Made by a program: the position numbers and the translations under genes. A model generated the notes under the pieces. The model made no database searches, had not been told where the DNA came from, and saw only the letters and a list, made by a program, of their open reading frames with translations. A DNA stretch of 51,688 nucleotides from Candidatus Hodarchaeota archaeon (GTDB lineage Archaea; Asgardarchaeota; Heimdallarchaeia; Hodarchaeales; Hodarchaeaceae): the NCBI GenBank assembly GCA_016839815.1, contig JAEOTM010000137.1, positions 1 through 51,688 on the forward strand, written 5' to 3'. How positions within the stretch are numbered: the stretch's first letter is position 1; the number at the start of each line of letters is the position of its first letter. Shown here one piece after another: positions 43,878 through 51,688 of this stretch.

Positions 43878-44759
43878 TTATTTCCAGAATTTTATCTTTG
43901 GAATTAACACAGGAGTATTACGCTTGTATGCAATGTAATCTTCTTGATCTCCCCACTTTGCATCTGCACGTTTTTCAAGCAGTGGTACTCCACTAACCCT
44001 CGTTAAGAGGAGTGTTACAAATATTGGAGATATTAATGTTACTAAACTCCATTCTTGCAAATTAGGGATTGCGATTAAAGCTATCCCAATCCATAGCACA
44101 ATCTCTCCGAAGTAGTTGGGGTGTCGAGAAATTGACCATAGTCCGGTTTTAATAAACTTCCCTTTATTTTCAGGAATAGATCTGAACTGGTTCTTTTGAT
44201 AATCCGCAACCGCTTCAAATCCGAAACCAATAATCCAAACTATACTTCCTAATAGAGCAAAAACTCCGAGTTCCACTTTATTATTAGCAGTGATTGCGGC
44301 TAAGGCAGCAGCTAAAGTAAAACTTACCCATAATCCTTGGATTGTCCAAGTTAAAAGAAATCGTGAAAATGATTGTTTGATGGTTTCAAAGCGTTTATCC
44401 TCACCTGCTTTCAATATTCTTCTAAACAAAAAAGTACCAAGTCGAATCGCCCACAGTAAAACCAAAACCATCAGTAAAACAGATCGTGTATCTAATTTTG
44501 GAAGTAATAGAACTGTAAGAATAATAATGGTAGAATACGTTAAAGAACCAATTAAGTCAAAATATTTCTCCGTACTATAAAAATACGCTGGTATAAAAGC
44601 AATCCATTGAATTAAGAAAATAAGAATTATTGCGAATGAAAATAGGGGAATATTTTCAAATACGGTTACACTTTGCTGACTACCAGCTAGTATAAGAAAG
44701 ATAGCCAAGAGAATAACTATAACAATTCCAATCCATGAGTTAACATCTTTTGATTCCAT
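43878..44759 (-). CDS. DUF1295 / steroid 5-alpha-reductase-like membrane protein (copy 2)
   Basis: This 293-residue multispanning protein has the same family marks as the copy at 41769-42584: LLWAIRLGTFLFRR, DKRFETIKQSFSR, ADYQKNQFRSIPENKGKF, TGLWSISRHPNYFGEIVLW, TRVSGVPLLEKRAD and YKRNTPVLIPK. This version is nearer the classic DUF1295 sequence than copy 1, with HPNYFGE intact. It probably acts as an NADPH-dependent membrane reductase of an unsaturated lipid. It stands alone with its own putative promoter and terminator. Having two copies 1.3 kb apart suggests separate substrates or an old duplication. Confidence 0.9.
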   Translation of the reverse strand: MESKDVNSWIGIVIVILLAIFLILAGSQQSVTVFENIPLFSFAIILIFLIQWIAFIPAYFYSTEKYFDLIGSLTYSTIIILTVLLLPKLDTRSVLLMVLVLLWAIRLGTFLFRRILKAGEDKRFETIKQSFSRFLLTWTIQGLWVSFTLAAALAAITANNKVELGVFALLGSIVWIIGFGFEAVADYQKNQFRSIPENKGKFIKTGLWSISRHPNYFGEIVLWIGIALIAIPNLQEWSLVTLISPIFVTLLLTRVSGVPLLEKRADAKWGDQEDYIAYKRNTPVLIPKIKFWK

Positions 44760-44867
44760 TTTATATCATCAGAACTCTTAATTTTCTTTGATTTTTTCAG
44801 CTTTCTCTGCCTTTTTCAATAACTGGGAATTGAATTTCGGTTTAGAAAAAATTCCATATTTTTACAG

Positions 44868-44884
44868 TTAAATATAGTCTTTCT
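44868..44884 (-). promoter_or_regulatory. putative BRE/TATA promoter of DUF1295 copy 2
   Basis: The minus strand reads AGAAAGAC followed by TATATTTAA, about 110 bases upstream of the ATG at 44759. The fit to the BRE plus TATA layout is good; the leader would be long (about 80 bases). Confidence 0.35.
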
Positions 44885-44969
44885 AGTCATGAGATGTAAG
44901 TCTGTCGTATAGATTTTGAGAGATAGATTTTGTCCTCAAACTGGCATTTTACGACGATGAGAGAAGTCT

Positions 44970-45016
44970 AAAAAAAAAGGAAAAGGAAGAAGAAAGGAGT
45001 GGGGCTCTGGAAACCC
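44970..45016 (-). terminator. T-rich terminator after the interrupted two-TM ORF
   Basis: On the minus strand a small GGG/CCC stem-loop (45002-45016) leads into a pyrimidine tract ending in nine T (44970-44978), just past the TGA at 45022. Confidence 0.4.
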
Positions 45017-45021
45017 GCTCT

Positions 45022-45240
45022 TCAGGTGTCTAGAAAATCCAAGCTCTTCAAATAGACAATGGTTCCAGAAATAAAGAAAACTACTCCAAATAATCCGAAG
45101 AAAACGATAGTTTCTAAGTTTCCAGCACTATCAAAGGATTAATTCATTGTTAAATAGGAGGATATAAAAGCAAAAATACCGAGAACCCATTCTATTATTC
45201 CCACAGATTTTAATATTCTTTTGATTTGATTTTTTTCCAT
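45022..45240 (-). pseudogene. small two-TM protein gene interrupted by an in-frame TAA
   Basis: The ATG at 45240 opens 33 codons (MEKNQIKRILKSVGIIEWVL and a first hydrophobic helix) up to a TAA at 45139-45141. The same frame then continues for 38 codons (SFDSAGNLETIVFFGLFG and a second hydrophobic helix, SLDFLDT) to a TGA. Both halves look like one 72-residue helix-loop-helix membrane protein. A T-rich terminator follows. The stop may be a true nonsense mutation, a sequencing error or, least likely, recoding. No homologue is recognised. Confidence 0.5.
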
Positions 45241-45443
45241 TTTAATCACATAGTTCTTCAATAAAACTAAAATGGTTCCAATTGGATAATTTAAAGATTT
45301 TATACTATAGGCAAACACTAAATCGGAAAATCTTTCCCGTCTGTCACTACAATAAGCTTAGAGAAAAAAATAATAACTTTCAAAAGGAGGAAGAATAATA
45401 GTTCAGAAGTTTAATTTTAAAAAAAGTTTTGGAAGAAATATAC

Positions 45444-48146
45444 ATGAAAAATAAAGTTCAAGAGGACTTACAACGGGTGGAACAGCTACTGACGCAGAGA
45501 GAATACCAGAGTGCTCTTGAAATATTAGATGATATTTCTACAACGGATAAATTGAAGATAGAGAACCAAGCTGCAATTTTGTTCTTCAGAAGTAAGGCTA
45601 GAACAAAACTTGGGGAGTATAACAAAGCAAATACAATCTTGGAAGAACTTTTATCCTTAGATAAAAAAATGATAGATCAAATACTGGCAATTGATATATT
45701 AATTCTCAAAGCAGAAATTTATTGGCGGTTAGGGAACTTTGAGGGGGGTATAAAGTCAGTAGAAGAAGGATTAAACCTACTTTCAAAAAGAGGAACAGAA
45801 AAAACCGTTATTTCAAAGAAAGTGGATTTTTTACGCCATGGAGGGATCATCCACTGGTATATGGGAAACCTTGATGATGCTGTCTCATTTCATAAGGAAA
45901 GTCTAGAACTCTCTAAGATGGAAAAGGACAAAAAAGGGATTGGCGATTCTCTTAACAATTTAGGACTTGTTTATCAGTCCAAAGGGGAACACAAATCAGC
46001 GTTAGAATATTATGAGAAGAGTTTGCATATTTATGAAGACCTCGGGGATAAAGATACAATTGCAAAATTACTCAACAATATAGGTATCAATTATTCCTCA
46101 GTAGGCGATCAAGAAAAGGCTTTAGATTTTTTCCTAAGAACTTATAAAATTAGACAGGAATTAGGGAAAAAAACGGAAATAGCAATGACTCTCCTAAATT
46201 TAGGGGCTATTTATAGATTAAAGGGAGAGCTCTCAGATGCATTGGAGCATTATCAGAAAGGACAAAAATTATACGAGGAAATAATTGACAGAAAAGGAAT
46301 AGCTTTAGCTCTAAACAACCTAGGTGATATTTATCAGCTAAAAGGAGATCTTGATCTAGCATTGGAATATTATCAAGAAAGTCTTACTCTATATGAGGAG
46401 TTAGGAATTAAGGAGGATATAGCAATGTCCCTTACAAACATAGGTGAATTGTTTAGAGAGAAACGAAATCCAGAGTGGGCATTAAAATATTATGAACGAA
46501 GTTTAACCATGTATGAGGAGTTACAGAATGATTCCTCTGCAACCACGGTCCTATATGAACTAGTATTACTAGCTCTGGATAATAATGATCTAAAACTTGC
46601 ACAACAGCATTTTGATAGAATTAAACAAATTTCAGAGAGAACAGAGAACCGAGTTGTAAAACATCGCTATCTGATCGCCCATGCTCTTATCTTGAAATCT
46701 CACAAACGAACCCGTCATAAAATGAAAGCTGAAGAACTCCTTTTAGAAGTAGTGGAAGATAAAAGTGTTAATCATGTACTTACTATTACAGCAATGATTC
46801 ATCTTTGTGACTTACTGTTATATGAATTAAAGATGACTGGAGAAGATGAAATCCTAGATGAAGTCAAAGATCTGATAGAAGAACTTCATGAAATCGCAAA
46901 ACACCAAACATCTTACTCCCTGCTAATAGAAACTTACGTTCTACAATCCAAATTAGCACTTCTAGAAATGGATGTTCAAACGGCACAGAAACTACTAGGG
47001 AAAGCATTAGTTACAGCAGAAAAAAAGGGCTTACGGAACTTAGCAATTAAGATTTATAGTGAAAAAACCCTATTAGAAACACAAATAGAGAAATGGGAAC
47101 ATTTAGTTAAACGGAAAGCTCCCTTAAACGAAAGACTCAAGTTAACGCGATTAGAAGAAATAATAGTGAGAATCGGAAAGGATAAACCTGAAATAACAGA
47201 GGAGGAAATTAACCAGTACTCTATAAGAGCAAAAAGTATTGCGAGACCGTTTGATATTCTACCCAAACGTAAATATCATCTAAAGTATGTGAATCTCTTG
47301 AAAGACACCTCAAATGTCGAAAAACCGAATTTTCGAGTAGCTATAGCACAAATCGGTAAATCAACTTCAGGTAATTTACTACATGAATTTTATACAGAAC
47401 AGAAAGAAGGATTATTTCTTCTCAAGGAAGAAAAATTACCCATTGTAAGTAAAAAAGTTAGAGAATTGATAGAAGAAGCACATACAGAGGGAGTTAACAT
47501 CATAATTTTCCCTGAACTAGCAATTGACCTAAATTACCAACGACTATTAGAGGAAATAACTAAACTAGCTAATAACTTTCAGATGTATATCATCCCTGGA
47601 TCCTACCATGATCAGGAAACAAATAGAAACATCAGTATAATTATAGGCCCCAATGGGATTCTTTGGCAACAAGAGAAACATATACCTGCAATCATCCATT
47701 ACCAAGGAAGACGGTTCAAGGAAGGGATCGACTTAGAATATGGTCAACGAGAATTGATTGTTGGGATAACAGAATATGGAACAATGGCCATTGCTATTTG
47801 CAGAGATTTTTTGGATATGGATTTACGAGTTGAACTTAAAAATGCAGATCCACCCATAGATTTGGTATTCAACCCTGCATTTACACCAGTTACCGAGGAT
47901 TTTAAAGCAGTTCATTATGATGCCCGAAGATCGATTTTTGCATACTGTTTCTTTGCAAACATCGCAGAAGTTGGAAATTCATTTATCTTTACACCAGAAA
48001 GAGAACGAAAGGAGAGAATTATTCCTCCCATGAAAGAATCTATTATATACAAGGATGTAGATCTATTTCGACTTCGATCAGAACGAAAAAAATGGGAAAA
48101 GGAACATTCAAAGCAAAGACCATTCATTCAGAGCACAAGAGAATAA
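45444..48146 (+). CDS. TPR-repeat protein fused to a nitrilase (carbon-nitrogen hydrolase) domain
   Basis: This is a 900-residue soluble protein from the ATG at 45444 (GGAAG 8 bases upstream; a TTG at 45429 has no better signal). Residues about 10-375 hold seven to nine TPR repeats with phrases such as LNNLGLVYQSKGEHKSALEYY and LNNLGDIYQLKGDLDLALEYY. A helical segment follows to about 620. The C-terminal nitrilase domain (about 630-870) keeps the whole Glu-Lys-Cys triad: Glu691 in IIFPELA, Lys745 in EKHIP and Cys786 in AICRDFLD. It should therefore hydrolyse an amide or nitrile in the cytosol, with the TPR part as a protein-binding or regulatory scaffold. It stands alone, flanked by a divergent pseudogene and a convergent membrane protein gene. 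Confidence 0.9.
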   Translation: MKNKVQEDLQRVEQLLTQREYQSALEILDDISTTDKLKIENQAAILFFRSKARTKLGEYNKANTILEELLSLDKKMIDQILAIDILILKAEIYWRLGNFEGGIKSVEEGLNLLSKRGTEKTVISKKVDFLRHGGIIHWYMGNLDDAVSFHKESLELSKMEKDKKGIGDSLNNLGLVYQSKGEHKSALEYYEKSLHIYEDLGDKDTIAKLLNNIGINYSSVGDQEKALDFFLRTYKIRQELGKKTEIAMTLLNLGAIYRLKGELSDALEHYQKGQKLYEEIIDRKGIALALNNLGDIYQLKGDLDLALEYYQESLTLYEELGIKEDIAMSLTNIGELFREKRNPEWALKYYERSLTMYEELQNDSSATTVLYELVLLALDNNDLKLAQQHFDRIKQISERTENRVVKHRYLIAHALILKSHKRTRHKMKAEELLLEVVEDKSVNHVLTITAMIHLCDLLLYELKMTGEDEILDEVKDLIEELHEIAKHQTSYSLLIETYVLQSKLALLEMDVQTAQKLLGKALVTAEKKGLRNLAIKIYSEKTLLETQIEKWEHLVKRKAPLNERLKLTRLEEIIVRIGKDKPEITEEEINQYSIRAKSIARPFDILPKRKYHLKYVNLLKDTSNVEKPNFRVAIAQIGKSTSGNLLHEFYTEQKEGLFLLKEEKLPIVSKKVRELIEEAHTEGVNIIIFPELAIDLNYQRLLEEITKLANNFQMYIIPGSYHDQETNRNISIIIGPNGILWQQEKHIPAIIHYQGRRFKEGIDLEYGQRELIVGITEYGTMAIAICRDFLDMDLRVELKNADPPIDLVFNPAFTPVTEDFKAVHYDARRSIFAYCFFANIAEVGNSFIFTPERERKERIIPPMKESIIYKDVDLFRLRSERKKWEKEHSKQRPFIQSTRE

Positions 48147-48238
48147 ATTCTCATTCGAATCTAAAGAAATTTCCACGTATTCAAATCTTAAGGGAATATC
48201 CAATAACTCTAAGAAGATGATCTAGAAGATTAGTGAGC

Positions 48239-48913
48239 TCACTGCGAAATAAGGACCTGGTGTCTTTGATAATTCTGTGCCAGACCTCCAAATATCAATA
48301 CAATAATTGGTATAAACATTAATGCAGCAAGTAATTCAATAAATTGGATCAATGCCTCACTGTTCACACCCAAGATAGTCAATCCAAGCATACCAAGTGA
48401 AATGAGTGAATAAGCAACTAATGAAAATGGAAAAAGCCTTACCATCTCAATCTGAATTTTCGAAGGTATACGTGAACTCAACCAATTTGTAGGTTTATTT
48501 ATCAAAGTGGCAAGTAAACAAGTAATTAGAGCAAGATCTATTACCCAACCACCTCCCATAAGCAGCTGAACTATAGCCAGTCCTAATAAAACTAAAACTC
48601 CATACTTTCCATCTAGACATTTTACCGACCAGAATATGAACAAATAGCTAAAGAAAATTGCTAAAGTTCCTGTAAGTAAGAAATTAGGGATGATAGTTAT
48701 TGCAAAATATGTAAAATCATCAGCCATACTATATTTCGGACCAATTGTACTGATGGTAAAGCCATCTGGAACGATATTACCTTGAAGAACTTCAAAAATT
48801 CCCGCAATAATACCTGTTAGTCCACAAAGTATAGCAAAAGCAATAACTACAACTCTAGTTCCATTTACATTACGCCAGTACATCTTTCTGTGCTCCTGTT
48901 CAGATAACCCCAA
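48239..48913 (-). CDS. polytopic membrane protein, unknown function
   Basis: This 224-residue protein has about six hydrophobic segments, a charged N-terminus (EQEHRKMYWRNVNG) and a polar C-terminal tail. The segments are about 20-42, 68-92, 100-115, 118-135, 158-180 and 188-208. No motif identifies a family. A Met at residue 11 could be the true start. It converges on the TPR-nitrilase gene and lies downstream of the NosD-like gene on the same strand, about 110 bases away. It may or may not share its transcript. Confidence 0.7.
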   Translation of the reverse strand: MGLSEQEHRKMYWRNVNGTRVVVIAFAILCGLTGIIAGIFEVLQGNIVPDGFTISTIGPKYSMADDFTYFAITIIPNFLLTGTLAIFFSYLFIFWSVKCLDGKYGVLVLLGLAIVQLLMGGGWVIDLALITCLLATLINKPTNWLSSRIPSKIQIEMVRLFPFSLVAYSLISLGMLGLTILGVNSEALIQFIELLAALMFIPIIVLIFGGLAQNYQRHQVLISQ

Positions 48914-49022
48914 ATAGAAAGGAGAATATATAATATCTGTTTGATATCAATTGACAGAGATTAATAAATATTGTTAAAGGGGTGATATATCAAGCCACAC
49001 TTCCTCCTCCAGAGTATACATC

Positions 49023-50081
49023 CTAATCCCAATAATTAAGAATGAGAAAATAACCTCCAAATATTAGTAATAACATAAACCCGAAAAGAACATTATGTGG
49101 AAAAGTGGGTTCTTCAACATACTTGGAAGAAACAACAGGAAAAGGATCGACATTCCTTCCACTACCAGCAATATAATAAGGGACGTCGACAATTCCATCA
49201 TCATTATCGTCTGGACTTACCCAATTGTCCCAATAGTTATTATCGAATTGATTTGCGATTCCATCATCTTTTACTTGCCATTTATTTGCATTATTTGCAA
49301 TAAAGGTATTTTGGGTAATACGATTATGAAAACTCCAGTAATTAAGGAAAAGGCCTTCGTACGTGTTGTTGAGGAATAAATTGTCAATAAGGATATTATT
49401 TTCTCCTAAAAGATCCAGTCCCCATATTCCATTTTCATAAAAGGTATTATTCAGGATTAGACATAACGTACATTGATCGATAAGGGTGCCAGTTTCATTA
49501 TTTCGAATAATTGAATTCTTTGCAAAGGTCATATTCTCTATGGCTAAAAATTGGGTTCCATCCTTACAATTTATGATGATATTCTCCAAGATAGAGAGAT
49601 TCGATGCAGATTGACATGTAATACCAGTTCCTGTTACATTAGTAATCACATTATTGAGAATCTTTCCATTAGATGCATAAGAAAGGTAGATCCCATAATG
49701 ACCCCCAATTAATATACAATCCTTAATTTCAAAATAAACCGATGTGTTTTCGATCCTTATTAGGCATGGAAAATACCAAATCATTGAAGTATTAATGTAT
49801 AAATTCTCAATTCTAATAGGATTATCTGCGGATCCATTTCCAGGCCACCCTTTTACATTTGCTTGATGAATAAAGTCCTCATTACTTTCAATCAATATGT
49901 AAGTTGAGGAATCTTTGATTTCATATACTAAAGAAATATCTAAGGTAGCTAGTGTTTCGATAGAAGAAGGTTTTCTGTTTGTTGGACTACTAATTAATTG
50001 AAAAGCTATAAGTGAAACTAAAATAATCAAGATTGGTATAAATAATAATATTCTCCGATTTTTTATCATCAGACTCTCCAA
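49023..50081 (-). CDS. NosD-like right-handed beta-helix surface protein
   Basis: This 352-residue protein has an N-terminal hydrophobic segment (about 9-28) and a C-terminal one (about 328-349), so it spans or is anchored to the membrane with the body outside. Residues about 80-270 are parallel beta-helix (PbH1) turns of the NosD/CASH type: GSADNPIRIENLYI, GIYLSYASNGKILNNVITNV, NLSILENIIINC, LILNNTFYENGIWGLDL and NRITQNTFIANN. Near the end VSPDDNDDGIVDVPYYI is the usual DxDxDG closing motif of such archaeal proteins, probably binding calcium. The family binds or cuts carbohydrates or serves as a surface scaffold; no catalytic residues are evident. Confidence 0.85.
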   Translation of the reverse strand: MESLMIKNRRILLFIPILIILVSLIAFQLISSPTNRKPSSIETLATLDISLVYEIKDSSTYILIESNEDFIHQANVKGWPGNGSADNPIRIENLYINTSMIWYFPCLIRIENTSVYFEIKDCILIGGHYGIYLSYASNGKILNNVITNVTGTGITCQSASNLSILENIIINCKDGTQFLAIENMTFAKNSIIRNNETGTLIDQCTLCLILNNTFYENGIWGLDLLGENNILIDNLFLNNTYEGLFLNYWSFHNRITQNTFIANNANKWQVKDDGIANQFDNNYWDNWVSPDDNDDGIVDVPYYIAGSGRNVDPFPVVSSKYVEEPTFPHNVLFGFMLLLIFGGYFLILNYWD

Positions 50082-50222
50082 GACATCTCAAAACAAGTAT
50101 CTCAGAATTTCATTCCTTATAGATTTTTACTTGACTTAGAGTGGTGTATCATAATTTTTCGGATTCTTCTCAGGAACTTGTCTGACAAATATCGTCATAA
50201 AACATTTCAGGATAAATCTAAT

Positions 50223-51688
50223 TTAAGTTGATGGACAAGGATTGAAACATATAACTTTCTCGATTTTACAAATCAATCCGCTTTCCTGTTCCTCGATTAT
50301 TTCAACTTGGATTGCAACTGAGCGTTCGGCGGTAAATTTAAATTCATAAATATCAAGTATCTTCTTCGTTATTAATTGGCCATCCTCTCTCCACACATAT
50401 GTCCTTCGACTTCCCGTATCACTCACTGGGGGCTGAATTTGTATTAAATAATCTCCTGCCGTTAAACAGTTTAAATCTTCCATTTTCTGATTAGGTCCAT
50501 CGATAACTCTCCAGACTTCTAAATGTACCGTAAGGGGATCAGGGCATTCAGGTATAGGACTACATGGAGAAAGGACAAAAGTTTGCTCGGATTGACAAAG
50601 ACTCCCATCTAGAGTCGGTATTGTGATTTGCACCTGAATAACAACAGTTGTTTCAGCAGAATAACTATATGTAAAAGTAGACGTAGCTTCCTCTAGGTCC
50701 TCAATGTTATCTACTCTCCAGTTAAAAGTTGGAGTCTGTCCTAGAAACTCAGATTGTACATTTATGTGAAATGAATATTCTCCTGGTGCAAAACAGGTTA
50801 AATCAGTAACCACAACAGAATTTTCAGATTCTTCTCGTACAATGGAATAAGTAATAGTTAAAGGATCAGGACATTGAGGAATTGCGGTGCAGGGAAGCAG
50901 TAGCAAAGTTTGATCTACCCTACATAGACTTCCTTCAAGGGTTGTTTGCAAAGTTTCGGCCTTGATAACGACCGCATTGTCCACTGAAAAGTCGTAGAAG
51001 AATGTATGACTAATCTCATCAGGTTGTACGACTCCATCGATTCTCCATACGAAGACCTTTTCACTTGGAAATCCAAGTACATGAAATTTATATCTTCCTT
51101 CGGTCAGGCAATTTTTGACATCCACTGGATAAGATTCAGTATCTTCAATTCGCGAAACTTGAATAGTTAAACTATTAGTATCATTGCAGGGAGGAATATC
51201 ATTACAGGGAGTAAAAGTAATAGTGTCATACGCCTGACACAAGCTCCCGTCATTAGTAATAAATAACACTTCTACTTGAATCATAACCGCTGCTTCGGCA
51301 GAATAGGTGTATGATAATACTGGGCCTGTAGTATCAGTTCGGATTTCTTCGTTAATTTTCCATATATAATTTGCATTGGAGCCTGAATCAGGTGGACCTC
51401 CAACAGCTTGAATTGTATAATCACCTGGCCCTAAACAACTCATATCGTAAATAGGGATGAACCCTTCGTTCTGAATGAGGCGGACTTCTAGATCGATGGC
51501 CAATCCTCCCGTACAGGTTGGAATATTGATGCAGGGAGTGAAAACAATCGTATCATGCGCCCGACACAAGCTCCCGTCATTAGTAATAAATAACACTTCT
51601 ACTTGAATCATAACCGCTGCTTCGGCAGAATAGGTGTATGATAATACTGGGCCTGTAGTATCAGTTCGGATTTCTTCGTTAATTTTCC
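50223..51688 (-). CDS. secreted protein of tandem ~109-residue four-Cys repeats (partial, 5' end beyond window)
   Basis: The frame is open to the right edge and at least 487 codons are visible. It consists of four complete repeats and part of a fifth. Each repeat has a Cys near its start (CPDPLTI-like), a second in DLTC(F/L)-GxY, a Trp strand such as FNWRVD or YIWKIN, a strand (A)EAAVxIQVE, a third Cys in DGSLC and a fourth in (S/T)PC. Spacing suggests two disulfides per Ig/PKD-like unit, so the protein acts outside the cell. It ends with CPST and has no C-terminal anchor, unlike the GH57 proteins. No catalytic domain is visible; the N-terminal part is missing. The function is unknown, perhaps adhesion or a structural stalk. 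Confidence 0.75.
   Translation of the reverse strand, partial: KINEEIRTDTTGPVLSYTYSAEAAVMIQVEVLFITNDGSLCRAHDTIVFTPCINIPTCTGGLAIDLEVRLIQNEGFIPIYDMSCLGPGDYTIQAVGGPPDSGSNANYIWKINEEIRTDTTGPVLSYTYSAEAAVMIQVEVLFITNDGSLCQAYDTITFTPCNDIPPCNDTNSLTIQVSRIEDTESYPVDVKNCLTEGRYKFHVLGFPSEKVFVWRIDGVVQPDEISHTFFYDFSVDNAVVIKAETLQTTLEGSLCRVDQTLLLLPCTAIPQCPDPLTITYSIVREESENSVVVTDLTCFAPGEYSFHINVQSEFLGQTPTFNWRVDNIEDLEEATSTFTYSYSAETTVVIQVQITIPTLDGSLCQSEQTFVLSPCSPIPECPDPLTVHLEVWRVIDGPNQKMEDLNCLTAGDYLIQIQPPVSDTGSRRTYVWREDGQLITKKILDIYEFKFTAERSVAIQVEIIEEQESGLICKIEKVICFNPCPST
51236..51688. repeat. perfect 126-bp direct repeat, 327-bp period, inside the Cys-repeat gene
   Basis: Bases 51236-51361 are identical to 51563-51688, and the second copy is cut by the window edge. 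The period of 327 bp equals 109 codons, one protein repeat. Other repeats of the same gene have diverged strongly, so this pair is a recent duplication or gene-conversion product. Repeat collapse in the assembly is also possible here. Confidence 0.9.

Noticed and set aside
45380..45443. AGGAGG at about 45384 as the ribosome binding site of a further gene or a longer TPR-nitrilase start
   Set aside because: No ATG, GTG or TTG at a proper distance opens a frame into the gene; the ATG at 45444 has its own GGAAG.
1..51688. tRNA, rRNA, CRISPR array or insertion sequence
   Set aside because: Reading both strands of all intergenic stretches I found no cloverleaf-like elements with GGTTC-type loops, no regularly spaced short repeats and no transposase motifs; a tRNAscan or Infernal run would settle it.

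Overview
The window is AT-rich, gene-dense and archaeal. Archaeal signs are BRE/TATA-like promoters, T-tract terminators, surface proteins with Thr/Ser-rich stalks plus a C-terminal membrane anchor, a longin/roadblock-like domain, and a heliorhodopsin. My best guess is an Asgard archaeon, possibly Heimdallarchaeia-like. This rests on gene content alone; there is no rRNA, tRNA or ribosomal protein gene to confirm it. I see no CRISPR array, insertion sequence or integrase.

Layout. (1) 1-1519, minus: an operon of a small Cys-pair protein, an FtsX permease and a LolD/MacB-type ATPase cut by the left edge. (2) 1682-13580, plus: a two-domain cytosolic protein of unknown function, then a compact run of a 1643-residue M28-peptidase-like/FtsX fusion, a 234-residue unknown and two OPT/DUF6785-like transporters. 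The run looks like a surface peptide-handling or uptake system. (3) 13577-32336: a glucan and surface-protein island. It holds a PMT/GT39-like glycosyltransferase, three large exported GH57 proteins, an exported endonuclease/exonuclease/phosphatase with Ig-like repeats, a glycogen-debranching enzyme (GDE/GH133) without a signal peptide, and a CBM48-like/esterase surface protein. Five of these end in a Thr/Ser stalk, a hydrophobic segment and a basic tail, so polymer breakdown probably takes place at the cell surface.

(4) 32765-43048: a light and UV region. It starts with a heliorhodopsin followed directly by a Staygreen (Mg-dechelatase family) homologue. Then come a PlsC-like acyltransferase, a longin-like membrane protein with a small membrane protein behind it, an acyl-CoA synthetase and an SDR. 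A tightly packed six-gene minus-strand operon closes the region: PNPOx-like, DUF1295, CNIG-motif membrane protein, 4-TM protein, UV endonuclease uvsE and photolyase phr, the last two with an ATGA overlap. (5) 43049-45443: a decayed zone with two gene remnants joined head-to-head (one a truncated ABC ATPase), a second DUF1295 protein and a two-TM ORF interrupted by an in-frame TAA. (6) 45444-51688: a TPR-nitrilase fusion, a polytopic membrane protein, a NosD-like beta-helix protein, and a secreted protein of about 109-residue four-cysteine repeats that runs off the right edge inside a perfect 126-bp repeat.

The most notable content is region 4: a light-sensing rhodopsin, a chlorophyll-dechelatase-family protein, two kinds of UV-lesion repair and lipid or membrane-modifying enzymes within 11 kb. 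The joint function is inference; the individual family calls for heliorhodopsin, Staygreen, UvsE and photolyase are strong.
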